A DNA stretch of 10,033 nt from Clostridiales bacterium (lineage in GTDB: Bacteria; Bacillota_A; Clostridia; Christensenellales; Aristaeellaceae), in the NCBI GenBank assembly GCA_024684665.1, contig JAIKWN010000078.1, forward strand, positions 1 to 10,033, read 5' to 3'. Both the position numbers and the translations under genes were made by a program. The stretch's first letter is position 1; each line of letters starts with the position of its first letter. The notes under the pieces were generated by a model. It was not told the DNA's origin. It was given only the letters and a program-made list of their open reading frames with translations, and made no database searches. Of the stretch, positions 9,979 to 10,033 are shown piece after piece.

Positions 9979-10033
9979 ATGATGAAATTGGTTTTGGTTC
10001 GCCATGGTGAGAGCGAATGGAACAAGCTGAACC
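9979..10033 (+). CDS. gpmA: 2,3-bisphosphoglycerate-dependent phosphoglycerate mutase, N-terminal fragment
   Basis: Only the first 18 codons are in the window. They read MMKLVLVRHGESEWNKLN, the start of the histidine phosphatase fold of cofactor-dependent phosphoglycerate mutase, with the phosphorylated His in RHGES (H9 from this start). The enzyme interconverts 3- and 2-phosphoglycerate in glycolysis. GGAGGG (9966-9971) is 7 bases before ATG 9979; the adjacent ATG 9982 (10 bases) is also possible, and homologues usually start MKLVL. The ESEWN sequence favours GpmA over other histidine phosphatases, but the rest of the protein cannot be checked here. Confidence 0.87.
   Translation, partial: MMKLVLVRHGESEWNKLN

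Overview
This window is a densely packed housekeeping region. Every gene is on the + strand: the 3' end of lepA, complete hemW, a complete nine-gene F1Fo ATP synthase operon (atpI-atpB-atpE-atpF-atpH-atpA-atpG-atpD-atpC), gdhA, and the first codons of a gpmA-type phosphoglycerate mutase gene. No mobile element, CRISPR array, tRNA, rRNA or phage gene is visible, and no gene-free stretch exceeds about 210 bases.

The organism looks like a fairly G+C-rich anaerobic member of the Bacillota. The reasons are strong GGAGG-type ribosome binding sites, the lepA-hemW pair, an atp operon in the order i-a-c-b-delta-alpha-gamma-beta-epsilon, and a rotor subunit c that closely resembles the c subunits of anaerobic Na+-coupled enzymes such as those of Ilyobacter and Fusobacterium. 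A Negativicutes or related affiliation is possible, but I cannot settle it from this sequence.

Layout: 1-252 is the EF4 (LepA) tail, overlapping hemW (245-1417) by 8 bases. A sigma70-type promoter at 1469-1498 starts the atp operon. It places the true atpI start at 1530, because an upstream in-frame ATG lies inside the -10 box. The Fo genes (atpB, atpE, atpF) and F1 genes (atpH, atpA, atpG, atpD, atpC) follow with gaps of 3 to 60 bases or a 1-base overlap, and a hairpin terminator closes the operon at 8348-8388. gdhA (8544-9878) has its own promoter in an AT-rich leader. gpmA (from 9979) is preceded by an extended -10 promoter and runs off the window.

The genes fit a fermentative or amino-acid-using anaerobe in which the ATP synthase probably works at low ion-motive force or as an ATP-driven ion pump, and GDH links ammonium to 2-oxoglutarate. 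The window holds no new gene system. The features most worth attention are inside the ATP synthase: a two-carboxylate ion-binding site in subunit c (E36 and E69), a Val in place of the first P-loop Gly of the alpha subunit, a non-standard pair of polar residues in subunit a, and an ATP-binding type motif in epsilon.
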